A stretch of 64,000 bases of DNA from positions 26,240,293-26,304,292 of the forward strand of contig NC_019868.2 in assembly GCF_002234675.1 (NCBI RefSeq), given 5' to 3'. Of the stretch, positions 1 through 13,087 are shown piece by piece. Under the pieces are notes generated by a model. The model was not told where the DNA came from. It saw only the letters and a program-made list of their open reading frames with translations, and searched no databases. The DNA comes from Oryzias latipes. Taxonomy: Eukaryota; Chordata; Actinopteri; Beloniformes; Adrianichthyidae. Within the stretch, counting starts at the first letter, position 1, and each line of letters begins with the position of its first letter. The position numbers and the translations under genes are program-made.

Positions 1-140
1 GCTTAAACACACAGGAGCAAAATCACAGCGTTTAGGAAAAACAGGACTAAAGATGTTGGTCAGCTGAGCCCAACATTGATGTTAACGCATCGTATTTCAG
101 AAATCACAGCATAATCCAGCCTAACCTTCTCTGATTCTTA

Positions 141-1909
<1,769 letters not shown>

Positions 1910-4900
1910 GGTTCCCGTATCCACAGCAGGCAGACGTCCACCTGGGCTGCAAAGGGTTAAGAAAACAGAAAAAGAGGAGAAACGAAGGCAAAAGCCAGTT
2001 AAAACCCACTCACTTCAGAAAGACTCTACTTAAGTATTTAATGAATGAAATATGGAAAGAAAAAGGGCTTTAGAATGGAGAGAGAGGTGACAGCAGATGA
2101 TTAAAGGCAGGCTGCTCAGGCAGAGGAGTTTTTTTTTTTTGTCTGGATGATTCAACAGCTCTTTATCAATATGGAAATTTCTGCTTTCACTGCAGTTTGT
2201 GTGAAAGCACGACAGTTACCTTAATAATCTACTTAATTCCACCTTGAAGCAGTCACTCTGTAGGGAAGCTCTTCCTCTATAATTACATACAAATGAACTT
2301 CATTACCCACCTAAAAGGCATTTCTGAGTCCATATTTTTCATGCATATGTAAAAAGAAATGCATGTATTGTAAAAATAAATGTTGATTTAATTTTTTAAT
2401 GGGTTTTCCTGGTTAAATAGGTGAAAAAGTGGGTTTAGAAAAGCAGAAAATTCACTGAAACAAATATTTTCATGTTTTCAGGTTAAAGTGCAGCTTTAAA
2501 AATCCTACAAATGATGTTTTAATGAAGGCCAAACGTCCGAGCAGAGAGCAGGAAGTCACCTCGTCTGCCGGATCTCAGCTCTGCTGAATCATCTGCAGCG
2601 ACAGACTTGCAGCAGAACTGCAGTAAAATATTTACAGGCACTTTTTCTGTCAGCGCACAGGTAAGGAAGGCGGAGGGGGAAAAGCGCGCCAACAAAACTC
2701 TCTGTGGTCTCTCAGGAAATTTCCAGCATTTCTGAGCGAAACTGCAGGAAAAAGAAGTAAAGAGGAAAGATTTATTTGGAATGGGCAGGACATGCACCAT
2801 GTCTGGGTCTCTGATGTAACAAATGCTGCGTCCTCACTGAATGTTTCATCAGCTGCTAAACCATGAAGCAAATGATCCAGACCCCCCCCCCCCCCTACAA
2901 TTATCACACAAATTGCTGCCTAATTTCAGCTTCCAGCTGAAGAGCAGCGTTTTTCCGTCCTTCATGCTGCAGACGTGTGGAGCTTCCTGAATCCCTCTGA
3001 GGGTTTGGTTGTTCAGGCCCTTTAAAGGTGTGACGGAATCATTTTTTCTCACACTGACATCTGTGTCATTCTCCCTCATAAAAACAGGAATCATTTATCC
3101 GTTTATCTTCTCATCGTGTCCTCCTGTGACCCTCGTCTTCCGCTGACGGATCGCTAAACAGATTCTGCAAGAATCCGTGACAATTGATGCTCAGGCGATC
3201 ATCTGCGCTTGATACTTTGCTTCTCACGCAATGCATGACCACATTATGCCGCGCTAAAGTGCATCTCCTAAATCTAAAAGCGGCGTGGACTCCCTTCAAC
3301 AGCTACATTAGTCTAATCTCAGGATAATCCCAAACTCAGAAAGTGGATGAAGGAATGATAGCTTCCTCTGCGGTCCATGTAGTCCCATTTCTGAGTCGTG
3401 TCAGTGCAAACTTTCATCATTTGCATCAATTTATTATTCCACGAAAGGAGCATTTGCTCACATTAGCATACATAAATGCACCCGCACACACATCCAGAAG
3501 TGGAACAGTGACACATCTTTGTAAATGGGAACATGATAAGTGGGAATTCTGTGTGTGTGTGTCTGTGTGTGTGTACGTGTGTGTTTGCAGGGGCCTGTTT
3601 TTCCCTCCCACCCAGTTCCATTAATCTGCTCTATGTGCTCCTTTGTCTAACTCACTTTTCTCAATATCAGACTCTCGTTTAGTGTTAATTGGCCTAAATG
3701 AGTCTCATCCAGAGGGGGGAAAAAAAGAAAAACTTTGGAAGTGAAAAAGAGAAAGCAGATGTGCTGAAGCCCCCCTGCCGCTGCAAGGACAAATGCAGAA
3801 AAAGCCAATGAAAAGCCAAAAAGGCTGTGCGATGTGGCTGGGGTGTAATTACACTCCGACTGTGTGTCCGGGTCTTTGTTTTTCTACACATCGAAGGCCC
3901 ATCAGGAACAGGCTTTGTGCATTCCACTGTTGTCAGCAGCACACTGGAGACTTTTGCAGAATCTTATCAGTTTCCTTTAACTGTGATTGGACCAAACGCC
4001 ACACGGGTTAATACCACACCGATGTGTCAGGAGACAAGGAAGAGGGCCAAAAGGCCAAACTCACACACATCAAGTTGGCTTTTTGGCCCTTCTGCGTTTG
4101 TGACGTCTCTCTGTCTGTCTCACACGGACGCACAACGAACGGACAAAGACACACACCACAGTGTGGCATATTGATCTGTGAGGCGGTGCTGCAGTCCACG
4201 GGGAATACGCTGATAAGCATGGCTGGCTCCTGCAGGCAGCACAGCAACAATAAGGAACTAAAGACACTGGAAGCTCTGGAAACAACAGCGTTAGTTATTT
4301 GAAATAACCCAGTTACAATCTAATCTTTCAAAAACATGAAACACCAATGTAAAAAAGAAAAAAAAACGTTTCATCCTAATATTATTACAATAGACTTAAA
4401 GTGACTGACATATTCTCCATCCATCCATTCATCCATCATAGCTTTTTTTTAATGGAATTGTCCAGATGATCAAACTCCAACCATAGAAATCAGCAGCATA
4501 AATGTTTATTACAGCTGATCTGAACAGACTGATGTGTCACAATCCACTAAAAGAATTCAGATCCTTCAGATCCATCAGATCCTTTCACACTTTCTTCACC
4601 AAAAACTAGAATGACAAAACACTTTGCGGAATTTCTGAATGAATTAAAAACAGGTTTCTGTGCCCAAATTATAATTTAACTTTATTTATAGGGCACCCTT
4701 CCTGATGCAGAACTCATCAAAGCTCTTTGCATGAAACGTCAAAAAAAATAATAATAATAAGGAAATAATAAAAGCCTCCCAACACATAAACACGTTACAA
4801 TACACAAAAAAAAACCCAGAAAGAAACAGTCTGGGAAGTCAATTAAAACACTAGAAAGAGTAAAACCTACTTCTAAGCAAAAAGTATGTGTTTAAAAGTT

Positions 4901-6145
4901 TTTTTTCATAAAAACTTCCACAGTAGATGCTTGTTTCTGCATGAAATACCTGATGATATTTCGCTTTTTTATTTGAGCAAATATTCCTTGTAAGTGGGTC
5001 ATGAACTGTGACCCCGTGTGTGGCAATTCACCTTTCCATTGACCTCAGAACTAAAATGAGGATAACAGCCAAAAAAACTGGGTTTAGCTTTTATGACAAT
5101 GTGATGCGACCTTTAAAATATAAATGTAATAAGCTATGATGGGGCATTGAAATAAAATCTTCTCTATCTTTCCAAAGAGTTAATCTCTTTATCCTACCCA
5201 TCTATCTGTCTGCTTGTCCGTCCGTCCGTCTGAAAACGGTTCTGAATCTCGGCCTGTAAAGACTTGAGCTGAGCATCGCTCCTCTGCTGAGCCACTTTCT
5301 CCCGTCTGACCTTGTTACAGTCAAAGTGCTGCCCTCCATAATTTGAGCATTTTTGTTTGAAGCTGCCAGAGTGATGTTAAACACACGCCGCTAAGGCTTC
5401 AGAGCACTGGAGGACCTGAGGCTGACCACGTCTGTTCACCTTCTGCATCATTTTAATATGATCAGGACATCTAAAAAAATTATCAGTGTGTTGTATTACA
5501 TAAGCTTGTTATGTAAACATTTAAGGCAGAATGAAGAACTAGAGCAGAAATTAAGTTCCATTGGTTTCCTCCATGCTCCTTTTTCCATCGCACACTCCTG
5601 CCTGCTACCTATAGCTGCATCTGCACTCAATTCTAAGCGCACTAAAAAGGGTGTTTGCCATTTTTTAGGGGGTGGGGGTGGGGGGGGGTCCGAATCTCCA
5701 ATTACAAAATCTAGTGCACTGGAAATTTCCCAGGAGTCTCTGGTAAAAACCAGTGTGCCTCGATACTCACTAGTTTGCCAAATCTAGACCACAATGAAGT
5801 GCGTTTGAAACAATGTGTCACATTGAAAAATATGTTAACCTTTCTTTTTTCGTAAAGCATCCAAGTTTTCATCACCGGAACACGGTGGATTTTATGAATA
5901 GTTTTTCTTAAAATGTTCCCGTTTATTGAGATTTTACTTCAGTATTTGGAGGGGAAAAATGCAAGCTGTGAGCATGTGTGTGAAATGCATTAAAACATGG
6001 GGCACTGGATACGAGTTCAGATTCATCGGTTTGTAAAGCGTGTAGCTCAAAGTCAGTTTAAAAGTTGAGGTCTAAGTTTTCCCTTTACTCAAGTTTAAGC
6101 TCTGTAAAGCCTCTGGTATTAGCATGTCAATCGCTATAGAATAGA

Positions 6146-6640
6146 AATTCAATTCAATTTCATTTATGCAGTCCAGTATTACAACAACAGTCGTCTCAAT
6201 GGGCTTCATACCGGTTAATGTAAAATAAACATGAAATCATAAAGAACATGAGGTCATAGAATTCAGTAGGTAATGGCTAAACTAAACTAAACAGACTAAA
6301 ATAAACTGGGCATCCCTACCCTTAGACCCTCCTTCTTGGTAAGGATAAACTCCTAAAAAAAGGGATTCTGGAAAAAAATTTAAAAAAAGAAGATGGGGTG
6401 TCCATAAGAAGGAAGGATCCTCCCCCAGGACAGACAGGCGATGTACCAGAACTCTTAGAGAGGAATTAGCTTATCTGACTCTACAACTACATGTTTAAAT
6501 AGTCCAGCAGGTGGGCTTCATCCACATGGGTGGGGGGACGGCAGAGGGTGCGGGACAAGCCAGAAGCAGGATCCACAACCAAGTGTAGGAGCAGGAGCAG
6601 AGACGAGCCAGAGACGAGGTACATGGCAAGACTAGCAGTA
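6146..6640 (-). repeat. Dispersed repeat family A, copy 1 (LINE/SINE 3' tail type)
   Basis: Read on the minus strand, this segment aligns along its whole length with 61985-62490 on the plus strand. Shared blocks include TCCTGGGGGAGGATCC, TTTTTAGGAGTTT.TCCTTACC, GTCTAAGGG.AGGGATG and ACCGGTA.GAAGCCCAT. Both copies end in a short (AAATTGAATTG)-like tail, the usual 3' end of many teleost retroelements. Divergence is moderate, with small indels. No coding potential was seen. Confidence 0.75.
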
Positions 6641-6699
6641 TTTTCCAAAGACCTGGGAATCGCTCCTGGAAGTTCATTTGAACATCCTTTGTACAGACT

Positions 6700-6894
6700 A
6701 TCCATCCATCCATCCATCCATCCATGCATCCATCCATCCATGCATCCATCCATCCATCCATCCATCCATCCATGCATCCATCCATCCATCCATCCATCCA
6801 TCCATCCATCCATCCATCCATCCATCCATCCATCCATCCATCCATCCATCCATCCATCCATCCATCCATCCATGCATGCATCCATCCATCCATT
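6700..6894. repeat. (ATCC/TGGA)n microsatellite, about 195 bp
   Basis: This is almost pure ATCC tetranucleotide with a few ATGC variants. The apparent long frames through it (Trp-Met-Asp-Gly repeats) are artefacts of the repeat. It is directly continuous with a minus-strand SINE body at 6895-7020, so it is best explained as the expanded 3' tail of that SINE. Confidence 0.95.
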
Positions 6895-7020
6895 TCCTGA
6901 ATCCCTCCTCTTTCGGGGTCACAGGGTTACTGGAGCCTATCCCAGCCTGTGTTGAGCAAAGGCGGGTACACTATGGCCTGTCTGTTCCAGGGCACTTTCT
7001 ACACACACTAAACGCACAAA
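6895..7020 (-). mobile_element. 5'-truncated SINE body attached to the TGGA tail
   Basis: On the minus strand this reads ...CTGGAACAGACAGGCC...GGCTGGGATAGGCTCCAG...CCCTGTGACCCCGAAAG... and then runs into (TGGA)n. The block GCTGGGATAGGCTCCAG also occurs in the SINE at 7323-7650 and is the hallmark 3' body of a very common teleost SINE. The tRNA-like head is not present. Confidence 0.7.
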
Positions 7021-7322
7021 GAGATTTAACTGGAAGGTCCGAGAACTAAAGAAACACAGAGAGATCTCTGGACTTTGATTTTCCACCCAAAAAAATCCTC
7101 TTTGTGCATTTAAACAAGTTATTCTGACTTGGAGAAAAAATGTGCAACTAATGCATATGTAAAGTAGGTCAAATATTTTTTTTATCCTGATGTTTTACTT
7201 GCATATAACCTAAAAGTTTTTTGTTAAAAAATATTCAAATTTCTGGGAAAGAAGAAAATTAAAGTCATTAGTCAAAAGAAAATTATTAAAAAGACAAATA
7301 AAAGCATTTTTTAATTTGTTAA

Positions 7323-7650
7323 TTGTACATGAGGCTACAAGATGGTGTAGTGGTAAGCACACTCACCTCACAGGGGGGAAAACCTGGTTCAATTCCCGAA
7401 TATGCTCTTTCTGTGTGGAGTTTGCATGTATGGGTTTTCTCCAGGCACTTTAATTTCCTCCTGCTGCTCAAAAACATGCTTCTTACGTTATTTGGTGATT
7501 CAAAATTGTCTTTTGGTAGGAATGTGACCCTGTGACAGACTGGCGATCAGTTCATGGAATACCCCGCTTACACCCAACAGTAGCTGGGATAGGCTCCAGC
7601 AGCCCTGTGACCCAGAAATGGCTTCAGCGGGTTCAGAAAAAAAAACGGAA
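7323..7650 (+). mobile_element. tRNA-derived SINE
   Basis: The head carries an RNA polymerase III A box (TGGTGTAGTGG, 7343-7353) and B box (GGTTCAATTCC, 7386-7396) at tRNA-like spacing. It is followed by the typical fish SINE body: TTTGCATG..., GTGACAGACTGGCGATC..., AGCTGGGATAGGCTCCAG and an A-rich end. A functional tRNA gene is ruled out because no acceptor or anticodon stems fold around the boxes. Confidence 0.75.
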
Positions 7651-8822
7651 AACAGTGATATATAACACAGAAAATAGAAGTATAATATGTTGGAAACAGA
7701 TTATGTAGTAATTCATGTGAAAAAATTGATTATTTTAGCAATGTCATAGAAACGGATGTGGTTGAATAAAGGCAGATTTGTCCAAAGAAATAAATAAATT
7801 TGAATTAGTCGACAACAAAATAATAATAATTGGTGATGGCCCCGATAAGATAAGTTAAGCTAACAGATCTGCAAACTGAGAGAACAGCAGGAATTCCTCT
7901 GTTCGTCCTCCTTTTTCAGTCTTTCAGTGATGCACCAAATAAATGGAGTTTTGACCCACTGACCTTGTTCATAATATGACGGCTGTGGGCATGACTGGTT
8001 CTGCAGCTAACACACACACACACACGCACACAAACAAAGACACATTCCTAAAGATAGTGTAACCTTTAAAATGCAGGTGCTGGGAGGAAGAAAATCATTT
8101 CCTGCTTCCTGAGGACAGGAAATAAAAATACAAAAAACTTGAACATTGTCCAGGGTATTTTCCTATTCCTTCAAGCCCTTCTATAGAATAACTCCAACAT
8201 TTACACACAGCTGAAATCTAACTTAAACCAGGCTAAACAGTCAGGTAACTCCCCTATAGCTGCTTAAAATCCTAACTCAGTTTTGTTTGTCTTTCTTCTG
8301 ATTTGTTTCCCGTTCAAAAACTCCCTCATTACCATAAACCAGGACAGACACTCGCTCATCATCGCATTTTCTAATTGTAGAAAGGACCTCATAATGAATT
8401 ATATATAATTAAAAAAAACATGCATCCCCAATGAGCTGTAGCGGATCAACCTCCGGGATAACAAGGTCATCAGAAGCACAGTTTGGTTTAAGAGCCGCTC
8501 TGGGTGCAGCTGATGTGTCTCTAACTTCCATTTCCCCAGAATGTGGAGAGGAATTTCCAGTTCCAGGTGGATGTAAATATTCCTAAAATTAGGATGAGTT
8601 GGGAAACAAACAGAAGCTTTAAAGGCAATTTAGACAGAAAAAAAGAGACGATGGGGTTCAGCTCAGTCTAACATGACTCGACAAAATGTAGTTTGGTGAT
8701 AGTTCCAATGCTGGTCCCATCATGTGTAAAGGACGGCAGCATCCATGTTTGAAAGGCGGTGTGAGACTGCCTAAAAGTGTCTTTAAATGAGCTCAGACTA
8801 AAACAAACAGCCAGAAAGGCCA

Positions 8823-8909
8823 GGGGGGGGGGGGGGGGGGGGGCGTTTTCCTTTCCTTTCCATGTGTGAGTGAAGGAGAAACAGAGGAAAGAAGGGGGGG
8901 GGGGGGGGG
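8823..8909. repeat. Two long poly(G) runs (G21 and G16) 50 bp apart
   Basis: G runs occupy 8823-8843 and 8894-8909. They lie within psd2 intron 1, about 0.5 kb from the CpG-rich exon. Such runs can form quadruplexes and are often wrong in length in assemblies. Confidence 0.9.
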
Positions 8910-9367
8910 CAGGGAGAGCCAGCCATGTTCTCCCAGCCTCCTCCAGCCAGTAACCATGACAACAGGATGGCTGGGAGACACGGTTGAAGCTCGATTGAGG
9001 CCGGTGTCTTTCTTTTCCCTTTAAAATAGACCTTGGTCGCGTTTCAAAACCCACTTGTCCCATCAGCAGCGCAAAGGAAACGCTCTTTTCCTCCTCTTCT
9101 CGGGGGGAAAGGTTAAAAGAAAAAGAAAATCCAACCCCTCTCTAAAAAATCCCACGGTGCTCTTTTCTTTTTTCTTTTTCTTTTCTGGATTAGCTCCACA
9201 AACAGTGGTGTCCTGCAGATGCCGGGCTCTGAATATGCGTTTAGAACCCCTCCGCTTCCATGAGCGTTTAGCTCCACACATACAAACTTAAAGGGTCTTT
9301 TTGTGAACGGATTGTGCTGCAAACGGAGCCCCGCGAGCTGAAATGAAACACTTTAGAATCGACTCAC

Positions 9368-9830
9368 CGGACAAATGCGCGCCGTGGATTGGAGTTCAGC
9401 GGCGTTGAATCCCTCCCCTCCGCCTCCGACTGACGAGCTCCTTTTACGGATCTTTTAGAAAAATTTCAGCTCTCAACGTCCTTCCCAACACCCTCTCTCT
9501 GCTCGGCGGTTTGCGCGTGAGACAGACGATCTCGTCTCGCGCCTCCGCGCGCCGAGCGGCTGGCTGGCTGGCTGGAGCAGGCGGGAGGTCCGGGCGGCAG
9601 CGGAGTGGGCTCACTTGCGGGACTGATGAATGGATGGATGCGCGTCCTCCTCCTGGTCCCTCCTCTCCGCCGAGCCTCCGCCGGTTTGACTGGCAGCTGG
9701 GAAATCGGCTGTCGGACCGGAGCGAAACCCTCCGCCGCCGTCAGAGCGCGCGGATGTGTCCGCGGGCCTGTTGATCTCAGACGGCGGAGGTTATTGTCAG
9801 CTGTGTTTGTCCACGTGATCCCACTCACCG
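9368..9830 (-). promoter_or_regulatory. psd2: Probable PSD2 noncoding first exon and CpG-rich promoter
   Basis: This is a compact GC- and CpG-rich block in otherwise AT-rich DNA, with stretches such as CGCGCCTCCGCGCGCCGAG. On the minus strand it has a good splice donor (CCG then GTGAGTC, exon edge at 9368). The next usable minus-strand acceptor that matches a gene is the 5' end of the first psd2 coding exon at 1946, so this is read as psd2 exon 1 with its promoter. The transcription start was not located. The assignment is an inference from strand, spacing and base composition. It could also be bidirectional. Confidence 0.5.
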
Positions 9831-12800
9831 TCCGAAATGTCACCAAACTCCACAAGGGCATCAGATCTCAGCATCTGCGCTTTAGATCAGCATCAAAGAA
9901 CCTAAATGATTTCTACACACATGATCCATAAAACATGTCTCCTTCCTTTCCTCTCATTAGTGCACATTCTAAGTCATCTCTTTTGTCATCTAACAGATTT
10001 TCCAGATGCTCATTGCTCTGTTGACTCAATAATGAGCATCTCGGTGATAAATAACAGACACTTGATTTTTTTGGGTCTTTTTTTTCCTTCGTGATTTTGT
10101 TTTTTTTTTTTAATTAGAAGATTTCCTTTGGCTTGGTTTGCCTTTTCTCGCTGGTTTAGCAGCTTAGTTACCTTGGTTGTGGTTTTACATGTTCTAAATA
10201 ACCTGCATTGAGCTGAACTGCATTGAGACTGGCTGCGGTGGCAGAAAGGGCAAAGGCAGCCTTTTCAAACAGTTCCCAGACCGGGACTCTTGGCCATACC
10301 CAGAGGATCTTGAAGAGCTTCCAGGATTTCCATGGAGGAATATCTAAGCGCCTCTTTTACTCTTTTTCCCTACACATTAGGACTGGAAGAATGTTGTTGA
10401 CTGGAAAGTTTGGGGAATTGAGCAGAGAAAAAGCCTACAGATTATTTACAAGCAGTCAGACAGGGCTGTCCAAAGGTCCAAAGTCTTGCAGCTGTCAAAC
10501 GCCGTTTTTTGATTGGTCATGCTGAAGTTCAGTTTAGCAGGAAATGGATTTCTGTGTGGGAAAACATGACCTATGAAACTGTCAATAGCCTGCAGTAAAT
10601 TCTGCAGGCTAACATAAAACAGCTGTCTTTAAATATGACTTACAGTATCGGGACATTTGCTGAAAGCGAAACAGCTTTGAAGAGGTAAAAACGATCGATG
10701 GATAAGTTTGATGGCTGGATTTCGTGTCTTTTTATTAAAAAAGTAAGAGTTATTTTCAGATATATTTCCCCACAGAGGACAATAAAACTGAACTGATTCT
10801 GCCAAAGCTGCCTCATTAACAAACCCAAGAGGGTTTCTTTGTTCCAATTTCTCAAATCTGTTTCTTATCAACGTCACCATGAAACAATCTTTGCTCAACG
10901 CCATAGAGTTTGGCAAACCGCATGCAGAGAATGAAGTAACAAGTGTGTAATCCCTTTAGAATAAGTCAGTTTAGTGTTTCTCTTGACTCCATATCACCTG
11001 GAAAGCAGAGCCAAAGGATGTGTGATGTGTGGAAGGTGTTGTTCTTCAATGTTGTGGTTGGTCAGAGGCTTCACCGCGTCCTTCACGGCGGGTTTTGTTG
11101 TCAGAAACCGAACATGACAGACTCATCACAGTCGGTACAACAGTTGTCACCACTGATCTGTCTCAACGCTGTCGGTGTGGCGAGGACAGCCATCACTGTG
11201 TCCTTTTGTTGAAGGACCGGAAGCCCACAGCATCCCCTGTGCAGACTTGCATGATGGGACTGGCGCACCAGCGAGTGTGGATCGGCTCCACATCTTGGAC
11301 AGAAAACCCCAACCAGATGTGTTCAGCTGGAAAACAAAGACAGATCAACCTGACCGTGTTCTGCTGTGGTTTGAAATATCCGCTGTGCTGTTTCACAGAA
11401 GCTAGCTCAACGGGCCAAAAAAAGCTGTTATAGAATCATGAAGTAAAATCCAGAAGTTGTATATTTTCTTCTTTTTTTTTATTTGCAGTTTTTAGTTTAT
11501 ATTTTTTTGCGTCTGGTTCTGTTTTAGCTCATTTTTCTTCACGTTTTAGTCAAACTTCAAGCACGATCTGATCTAACAGTTGATGTTTTTTTCTCTTCAA
11601 GTGACCCATTTCCAGTCTGAGCTCTGGCAGTGTCGAGGACTAAGTCCAAATTCCCTCCTTTACCCCTAAAAGACAATATAGTGCAGGTCTATCTGGTGCC
11701 CTGGATTTGATTGCAATTTGAAGTGCAGAATTTTAATACATATGAACATTTCACAAAGACAGTTTACAAATCCAATGTGTTCGGATGATGGAAACATGGA
11801 TACATTTGCATACAAATGAGAAATTGTTCAAATGCAATGCTTTGTGGTCCATATTCTAGAGAGCATCGATGCACACTGTTTTTTGCAGAGACTTCTGGGA
11901 AATTTCCAAGGCACTGGATTTTCAAGCTTGTCCTCACCCTGCATGTTCTGGAAGAACTTCTGGAGGTTCTTTAGGTTCTTCTGACCAGATTTAGCTCTGC
12001 TTTTGTTTCTTCTGTTTTAGTTTTTGCTTCATTCCTTTCCAACGCCTGGTTTAGATTAATTGTGTGAAACTATAGAAATGTGTTTTTACTGTCCTTAATG
12101 TCATCCTAACATGCATGGATGGTGTAGATACCTTCTGCTGCTGGAGTGTCAGTCATTTAGATGCAGCATCCATGGCCTCATCACGTCACACGACGGGTAT
12201 TGTCCCCATACGGTGCAGCACCTCTTTACTAAGTGAGCTCAAGGTCACCGGCAGAAGCACATTGATGCACATTCATGTGACCCTGGACTGTTTGGAGAGG
12301 CGATTGAAGATTTTCAAGACGTCTTTTTCAGATGTTCTCAGCTTCAACTGCACGGATTGAGAGTGTTGCCTCGGCGATGGGTGTTACATAAGAGGCAGAG
12401 CGGTTGTAAATGGAAGAAGAGGAGGAGGAGGAGGGTGGTCGGTTAAGGATTAAAATAAAGCGGTGGAGAAGGTGAGGCTGGAACAAAGGAGCTGGGTGTG
12501 TTTGAAGACAAGGGGAGGAGAAGGTTGGAGGAGGCCTGCACAGCAGGACAGGTGAAGAGGGGCTGGGGGTGGGGGGGTTGTGTGAGGAGAAAGATGAGGC
12601 GCAGCGGAACTGAGGGGAATCCATACGGCAGAAGATGACAAAGACAGATTGGAGCTGCAGCAGATCGACCAGCGAAATAGTTTGGGGGGGAAACCCACAA
12701 CAGATGCAATGTCAATCCTAATTACTAATTCATTAACCTGGAAGGCTCCCTTCCCCCCTCCTCTTTAGACACCCCCCTGCACTGTCCCTCCTTTGCGTCC

Positions 12801-12999
12801 CGCGGGAGGCGGCGGGATGGAGGAGGAAAAAAAAAATGAAATGACATCTGCAGGGAGTGTTGGAAATCCCTGATGTGACGATGGGAAGGATGGAGGGGGG
12901 AAGAAAGCCAACAGCTTGCGTTCTGCCTGGTTGGCTGCGGCGGGTGGTCTCCTGTTATGATGGTGTTAATGTGCAGGAGTAGCATAAATGACAGGATGC

Positions 13000-13087
13000 G
13001 CGTGCGTGCACTCATTTAGGTTCATATCTGCAGTCGGCCCAACATGGGCCGACTGCAGATATGAACCTGAATGAGTGCACGCATGTG
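13000..13087. repeat. Near-perfect long palindrome, about 41-bp arms, 3-nt loop
   Basis: The sequence is symmetric about position 13043. The inner arms GGTTCATATCTGCAGTCGG and their exact complement flank a GGCCCA-ACA-TGGGCC centre. Pairing continues outward through GTGCACTCAT, with the few differences being G-T pairs that would still pair in RNA. No flanking target-site duplication or transposase was seen. Confidence 0.9.

Larger units (their letters stand above)
1947..9367 (-). other. Likely first intron of psd2
   Basis: No coding exon could be supported here. The stretch holds a C14-type run near 2882, GT-rich DNA near 3550, a small hairpin at 4041-4104 (AGGGCCAAAAGGCCAA against its near complement), a degenerate AT-rich repeat near 4670-4920 that resembles fish LINE tails, and the repeats listed separately (6146-6640, 6700-7020, 7323-7650, 8823-8909). 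The open frames inside it have no recognisable domains and most run through low-complexity DNA. Confidence 0.45.

Noticed and set aside
6487-7049. Long open frames on both strands through the ATCC repeat
   Set aside because: They are made of Trp-Met-Asp-Gly or Ile-His-Pro-Ser repeats from the microsatellite.
7323-7400. Candidate tRNA gene
   Set aside because: The A and B boxes are present, but the stems do not pair and a fish SINE body follows.
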